From Agapanthus africanus (Eukaryota > Streptophyta > Magnoliopsida > Asparagales > Amaryllidaceae): a stretch of DNA of 64,000 nucleotides. The notes under the pieces were generated by a model that was not told the DNA's origin, searched no databases, and saw only the letters and a list, made by a program, of their open reading frames with translations. This document shows positions 57,792 to 64,000 of the stretch, piece after piece. A program made the position numbers and the translations under genes. Numbering within the stretch: position 1 is the stretch's first letter; the number at the start of each line of letters is the position of its first letter. The DNA lies in assembly GCA_030015575.1 (NCBI GenBank), contig CM057344.1, positions 183,599,044 to 183,663,043 on the forward strand. Reading direction: 5' to 3'.

Positions 57792-60700
57792 TGTAACGTT
57801 TTGAAAATCGTTTCGGTGAAATTTCGAAAAAACGGTAAAATAAGTGGGTTTTCTGTAAAAAGTCAAAATACAAATATCTTATTATAAAAATTAAATATGC
57901 ATATTCTAGCTATGTAATTGCTATTATTTGGTGTTTATTGAGCCGCTGGTGAAATTTCAAATTTTCTGAAAAAAATATTATTTTATTATTATTTTAAGCC
58001 GTCACTAATACATTTAATTAGGGAAAATTACAAATTGGAATGAGTTGAAACAAATTTTGTGCATCATAAAACATTAAATAAAATTTTATCATGTGGTTTT
58101 TGGAACGAAATCATTTGCCAAAACGGTTTAGAAATTATTGAAGAAAAAAGGCTTTTTTTTAGCGTAAATGGATGCTTGGGGTATTGTATTTATCATTTTT
58201 CATCACCCCACACCCGTACCCACACCCACACACCCCCACTTACTCCTCCCCATGGCTGAATTCAGCAGCCACCATATTTTTCCCTACTTGATTTTCAAAG
58301 GAAAAGATATGAAAGAAAAGAAAAGAAAATGGATGAATTAGGTGGACTTTTGACCTTACCTTGACCTTGACTTTCCCCCACTTTCTCTACCTCCCTCTCT
58401 CTCCTCCCCCCCCTCAATTTCTGGCCGACCCCTCCCTCTCCTACAGCAGCAACAGCCCCCCCTTTTCCCCTTCTCTTTTCTCTTCAAAACTTCTTCAAAA
58501 ATTGCCCCAAAATCCATCAAAAAAATCCCAAAACCCAAATCCGACTCCTACCCATTTTTGCTTAGCCCTTATAGCATGGATTTTGGTGACAAGGGAGCAT
58601 TTTGGAGGGCTATGTGTGCTTGTGGGATCTTCAATTTGTTTGGGTAAATTCTAACCCTTTTGCTTAAATCGTTGTTAATTGCTTGTAGTTAGCTTAATTA
58701 AGTGTTAATTTGGTTTTATGTGGGTTCAATTGTATGATTAAGAAATTCTAGATTAGGGTTGTGAATTTAAGTTGGGGTTCTTATAATTGATCATGGGAAA
58801 ATTGTGTAGTTTAACGTGTTGTTATTATGCTAAAACTAATCTAGTTGGTAGTTTATATTTTTGTTAAATTTAAATTTGTATTAATTATGTAATTTGCAAA
58901 CTAGGTTTTAGTGAAATACACATAAAATTGAGATTTAAAATGTAATTAAGGTTTTGATGACTTTATTAGCATTTTAATTTATTGTTTAGCGACTTTGATC
59001 ATGCAAAACCATGCTTAATTGATAAATTGTGAATTTTACTTTGAAAAGTGTTAAAATCGATATTTGTTGCAAACTTGAATTCTGAGTTAATGCTAATTCG
59101 TGAGATTAAAAATATGGAGGTGATTTGTATGACCTAATTATGATATTAAGTGAGCATTTTGGTCATTAGAATCGTCAAAATATTTAGTTTGGGTAAAACA
59201 TCAAGTTTTGAACCGAAATGGGAATTTGTGCTAACTAGGTTTTTGGAAAATAAAACGAATTGTTTAATTTTATGGTTTTGATGAACTAAACCCTAATTCT
59301 TATATAATTAGTGAGTTTTGAAATCACGATTGGTGTGTTTGGGTTTTCTCGATGGTTTGACGTTTGTACATCGACATCGGGGGTTGGTTTGACTATTCTT
59401 ACATGCGTAGGCGATAGGTTTGGATCTATGCGTGATACGCGTGCCGATTTGATTTTCGTATGCCGTTTCGATTTCGAATTTAGTTTTAATGCGATATGGT
59501 GCGTTATGATATGTAGGTACCCCATGTGAACTTCGGGACGACAAGCAAGCGCCTGGCGACGTCGGCACCGGCGAGCGAGGACCAGGTGAGTAGATTTATA
59601 TCTACGGGGAGAAGTCGGGTGGATGGCGTATAGCACCCCGGCAGTCCGTGGTGGTGTATACGGATGCGTATACACACCAACAATTATTGTATGTTATTTG
59701 GGATTAATAACGATGCTTAGGATGGATATTGGTTTGTTGGATTACTTTAGTGTTGCGAACCCTAGGGTAGTGTTGCACTACACATACACACACACATACA
59801 CACATACATACTTGCATACATTCCTATTTATATGCGCTCATGAGATTTTTTATAGTTATGTGTTCACATGGGTATGGGACTATGTGTTCACATACGGATT
59901 TGAGGATGATACTTGGGATTGAGCTGAGTCGATGAGATTCGATTTGAGGCCGTGAGATCGGTGATATAGCAGGGTTCGTATCTTAGATACGACATGATGT
60001 TGTAGCGGGTCCTTGATGTAGTGTTTCACACACGTCCATGCATACGTAGGCGGTATCAGTATGGTACTAGATGTAGATCAGTACCCCGATCATGATAATT
60101 GATAAAGAGGATACCAGGTGAATAGTATGATGAATGTGATATTGACCCGTACCCAGATTGGGATGCCGTACGACGGATTTACGTACGAGCTATATTGATG
60201 ATTGATCCGCACTCTTGACTTGGGATGCCTGATTATAGATATGGTATCGGATATGATATTATGGAGGCGGGATCACCGACTATACATATACAGGTATGTA
60301 TATGTATCGACTCAGATGATAGGCGGTTTCCTTACCTGTAGTTCAGCTCGTTAGCTTAGCCCTTTAGTTTAGTTTAGTCATTAGATTAGATTCGATTCTT
60401 ACCTATTAAAAAAAAACTAACGAGTCGTGGGTATTTTAAAAGACAGCCCAAGGGATCCTACGGATATTTCAAAAGACGTATCTTTTCATAAAAACACCGT
60501 AGCCCCTATTTTCAAAACCCCATGATTCGTGTTATTTCAAAAGGCACCATTTGTAGGACTTATATTAGTTTAATACTGATTAGTTATCGTTGTGTCTAGT
60601 ATTCTGCTTCCGCACATTATTGCTGTTCGCTCTGCCCCGCATACTTATTGTGCTGCATACTCCATTATTGATATCATGCTGTTAGGACACCGGCACCATT

Positions 60701-62352
60701 ACCGATGATGCGTATGTACCACATACACTTACTTGCCGGCTCACACACATCTTCATCGGTAATTGCCATGTCACGTACACTTAGAAAATACTATTGCTTG
60801 GCTTAGCTTGTTAGTTAGTAGTTGATACGATATTAGTGTACCTGGGTTATATGCCAGTTTAGACATTGTAGTTATTACTTGTCACTTCATGCATACTGTT
60901 ATTCCATTGTTCATGCCTAGTTATTAATCATACATTGCAACTTGGTTATTGATACCATATACATTCATTAGCATTGACATATGCACTTGTGATGACTTCT
61001 TGAGATTTATGATATTTCTGGATTTCGGGGGAAAGCCGCAAAATTTCTAAACTTATTAACCTTTTAAAATATGTAAATTGCGGTTTTCTAGTGATGTAAG
61101 TGTCGTCCACCATGAGTTTGCTGTGGTTTTCGAGATCCGTGTCGAGGAGTGGAGGAACCGTCACGGGTACATGGTGAGCCCGGTATGGTACCCCGGGGCA
61201 AGATGAATGTGGTGTTGACGTTGAGCCTGGCAGGGGACAGATTACCTACCGGTGATATTACCCGACGCGTCGGATATCCGGAGGATACCGTCGTGGTCTT
61301 GAGATGGTTGGTAGGGGCCGGTCTGGACTGACGGCGCCCTAGATATTGAGATTGAGACATTGATATTTCGAGACAGTGAGATTTATGTTTTGTGTCGATG
61401 CTAGACACTGTTGATACTGATTTCATTATGATACATCAGTTTAAAAATACGAAGGAAATCTCACTAATTTATGAAAACAGTTTCTTCATTTACATGTATT
61501 CTGTTTTCATCCATTCATACCTCATTCATATGATATATTGCTACCTGAGGCACTGACACGGGCACATGAGATTTCACTCGGTTAGATATTACCCTAGCCA
61601 TTGTTATAGGCTGCTTGTTATGTATATTTTTGAGGATATATTATGATCATTGACCTAGGTTGCGTTATTTATGCGATTTCTATGCGTAGATGTTTTTCTA
61701 TTCACGAGTTGGCAACTCACCCCCGTTGTGCCCCAGTTTCTTGCAGGTTTGCCGTACAGGTTTCATTACGGCGTTGCGGGCTCAGTTTCATTCGGGTGAC
61801 TTGCTAGTAGGTCGGTTTTTCTTGTATCGTACCCATCATATTACCTTGTATAATATATTTCAGTTGTATCTAGTAAATTCCATCAACCAAACATGTATTT
61901 ATTTTGAGATAGAGACCAGTGCTGTTTATTCTTTCGACCTTAGAGTCGCTCGTTATATTTCTGGTGGTTTTGAGTTCCTTTTGAGTTTTGATCCTCGCCG
62001 TTGGCGTTGTATATTATATTGCTTGTGTGGTTGTGACCGTCGATTGACGAAGAGCTAGCTCCCGCTTGGGGATGCCTTTTTATTGATTTCGTATACTATT
62101 CATGTTGTATCCCGTTTGGGAGCCAGTTTTTACAAAGGAGACTCTGCCGAAATTTTCAGTAAATTTTGATGTTCTTAAAAACCGCATAATTCGGCTTATG
62201 CTATTAAAACTACTTGTTTTAAATTGGTTTTCCTTCACTCTACTTCTTTTCTTGGTTTGGATTTCTCGGTTTTCGGTTTACTTAGACTACGTACGCCTCG
62301 AGACGTTCATAGTTTAAGTGCCGGTCATGTTCCGTACTTTCGGGTCGTGACA
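57792..62352 (+). repeat. LARD right LTR (uninterrupted)
   Basis: 4,561 bp, TGTAACG...GTGACA. It preserves the empty copia target site near 60531-60536 and matches the left LTR with scattered substitutions. Confidence 0.94.
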
Positions 62353-62357
62353 GGGGT

Positions 62358-63549
62358 CCTTAAACCCGCGGACTTATGCGTCCTTAAACTAACGGACTAA
62401 TGCGTCCTTAAACATACCCATATGGACTGTGGGGTCCTTAAACCCACGGACTTATGCGTCCTTAAACTACCTATGGACCACCACGTCCCTAAACTGGAAC
62501 ATGGACCACTATGTCCTTAAACTGGTATTGGACCACCACGTCCCTAAACTGGAACATGGACCACTATGTCCTTAAACTGGTATTGCACCTCCATGTCCCT
62601 AAACTGGCAATGGACCACTATGTCCTTAAACTGGTATTGGACCACTATGTCCTTAAACTGGTATTGGACCACTATGTCCCTAAACTGGAACAATAGAGCC
62701 CCCAAATGGTCTTTTGTCGGATCTAAACGCTCCCGTTAAGTCGATCTTAGTCCCAAACTGGACTAACGTATCCTTAACAACCATTTAAGTTGATCGTAGC
62801 CTCAAATATGGCTAACGTATCCTTAAACCTTCAAACAGACTTTAGTCCCAAATTGGACTATAAATCCCCCAATCAACTTTGGTTCAAGGGTACATCTCTG
62901 AACTCCTCTGACATCTGTCGTTGTAATCCTTCAACGTCGTCAGAGAGGTGACGGGTCCCGACGGCCATACATATAATGGACCACTATGTCCCTAAACTGG
63001 AACAATAGAGCCAAAATGCTCTTTTGTCGGATCTAAACGATCCCGTTAAGTTGATCTTAGTCTCAAATTAGACTAACGTATCCTTAACAAACGTTTGAGT
63101 TGATCTTAGCCTCAAATACGGCTAACGTATCCTCAAACCAAAACCCCAAACCCAAATCTAAGTAAACACGGATTTGGACTAATCCACGTCCTACGGGCGA
63201 CGACATAAATCAGTCTCCGTATACAATCCACGGGCAACCACAAAGAAAACAAACACCCACGACACGAAGTGAAATTCTGGAGAAGGAGAAAGTTGTTGCC
63301 GCAATGCGGTAGCGTAATTAACTGCAGGGGCTTGCGCCTGCAGGGAAGAGCGTCCCCACAATCAAAAACCCCTCAAGCGAGGGGGAATCTGACGAAGTCT
63401 GCTACATCGAATGCATCCGTCTAAACCTTCGATACATGGTGCCATAAATCAACTTGGCATCTTCGGAGAGGTAGACGGATAGCACCAATTAGCATCTGCC
63501 CCGAATCTCAGGCAAGACGTCATGTCGCACCGTCTTTCGGATTGGAACA
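62358..63549 (+). repeat. LTR-B of Gag-only element, right piece
   Basis: Resumes LTR-B after the GGGGT duplicate and matches 27926-29120 of LTR-A, ending GGAACA. Confidence 0.92.
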
Positions 63550-63554
63550 GATTC

Positions 63555-63572
63555 TGGCACGCCCGGTGGGAC
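63555..63572 (+). other. Second primer binding site, after LTR-B
   Basis: TGGCACGCCCGGTGGGAC, identical to 29126-29143. It shows that LTR-B is followed by an internal region and not by flanking DNA. Confidence 0.8.
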
Positions 63573-63698
63573 CTCATCCTCTTTCCACTCCACACTTCGT
63601 GTGTCGTGTTCGCGAACGAATCGCGGTTTGCTGTGGTTGCCTATGGATTCGAGGTACTAAGATTTGGTGTCTTGATCTGTGCAGAAAACAGAAGGTCA

Positions 63699-63896
63699 AT
63701 GGCTTCAAACTGCACTGCCTGCAACTGCAACTCTCGCCCCGTACTTACTGGAGGAGTGACTTATGGGCCCCAAGCGGCCTCCCTTTTCAAGAAGCCAGTG
63801 GAGCAGGTAACTCAAGCCACCACTGGACTATTCTTCGGGACCATGCTCCCACCAATGAGCTTCAATGCCCCAATGACGTTGCAAGAAGCCCCATAG
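63699..63896 (+). pseudogene. Second copy of S-V-F-x-R-L ORF, truncated by a stop
   Basis: Begins M-A-S-N-C-T-A-C-N-C like 29270. A TAG at 63894-63896 ends it just before the first S-V-F-D-R-L. Sequence similarity to the first copy continues to the window end. Confidence 0.8.
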
Positions 63897-64000
63897 GAGT
63901 CGGTCTTTGATCGGCTTACCACTGCCGCGACCCCTCTCAACGGGTCGCCCAACTTCAATACCTCAGTTTTCAATAGACTGGGCCAGAACGTCTACAAGCC

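Larger units (their letters stand above)
40155..62357 (+). mobile_element. LARD-like non-autonomous element with TSD GGGGT
   Basis: 40160-62352, starting TGTAACG and ending GTGACA, flanked by GGGGT at 40155-40159 and 62353-62357. The right LTR is 4,561 bp. The left LTR is the same sequence, interrupted by a copia element. The interior (54870-57791, 2.9 kb) has an initiator tRNA-Met-type primer site and a polypurine tract but no gag or pol frame. Long LTRs plus a short non-coding interior define LARDs. Its autonomous partner is not in the window; the primer site would suit several Ty3 or copia lineages. Confidence 0.88.
25242..63549 (+). mobile_element. Gag-only LTR element (LTR-internal-LTR), Tat-like, interrupted by LARD
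   Basis: LTR-A 25242-29120, internal region 29121-37473, LTR-B 37474-40159 continuing at 62358-63549. After removing the LARD and one TSD copy, LTR-B is 3,878 bp against 3,879 bp for LTR-A. The internal region holds Gag-like ORFs and long tandem arrays, but no protease, RT, RNase H or integrase was seen on either strand. This is the architecture of gag-only non-autonomous elements (TR-GAG type). The CHHC zinc knuckles and the array-rich 3' region point to a Tat relative that depends on pol in trans. A second internal region starts at 63550. Confidence 0.85.

Overview
This window is nuclear DNA of a flowering plant, made entirely of nested LTR retrotransposons. I see no host gene, tRNA, rRNA or CRISPR array. 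The evidence for a plant is the Athila-type and Tat-type (two RNase H domains) Ty3 elements, a large Ty1/copia element, a non-coding LARD-like element, and tRNA-Asp and initiator tRNA-Met primer sites. The setting is most likely heterochromatin of a large genome. The species cannot be named from the sequence.

Layout. (1) 1-12818: Athila-type Ty3 element. Its left LTR is cut by the window edge. Gag has two in-frame stops and pol is one long open frame (protease, RT, RNase H, integrase); there is no env-like ORF. (2) 12819-24899: older, broken Tat-lineage Ty3 element with a hairpin-dense LTR, gag-protease, RT, RNase H, a second RNase H and integrase. It also has an antisense ORF with its own TATA box and poly(A) signals, and a 3' array of 86-bp monomers. 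A copia solo LTR (17245-19471, minus strand) splits its RT. (3) 24900-25241: old LTR fragment of the next family. (4) 25242-64000: element with 3.88-kb LTRs and an internal region coding only Gag-like protein (three zinc-knuckle modules, no pol), followed by three kinds of tandem array. Its second LTR leads straight into another internal region, so it is an LTR-internal-LTR-internal tandem. (5) 40160-62352: LARD-like element (4.56-kb LTRs, non-coding interior, TSD GGGGT) inside that second LTR. (6) 42899-53043: copia element (2.2-kb LTRs, TSD TCGTG) inside the LARD left LTR. Its LTRs are nearly identical but its pol is decayed.

Insertion order read from the nesting: Tat element, then the old LTR fragment, the Gag-only element, the LARD, and the copia element. 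The Athila element and the solo LTR are separate events.

The most unusual signal runs across families. LTRs and 3' regions are packed with short near-perfect inverted repeats, many in tandem, whose two arms change together between copies: GGC/GCC versus AGC/GCT in the 86-bp array, five different 6-9 bp stems around one loop consensus at 36910-37079, TTAG/CTAA versus CAG/CTG in the AGTGTTTAACACT array, and GTGCAT/ATGCAC versus CGTGCG/CGCACG in the LARD. This fits either selection on the fold or repeated template-switch correction of quasi-palindromes during reverse transcription. Paired G-boxes (TCACGTG-N4-CACGTGA) are one such family and could act as a promoter array.
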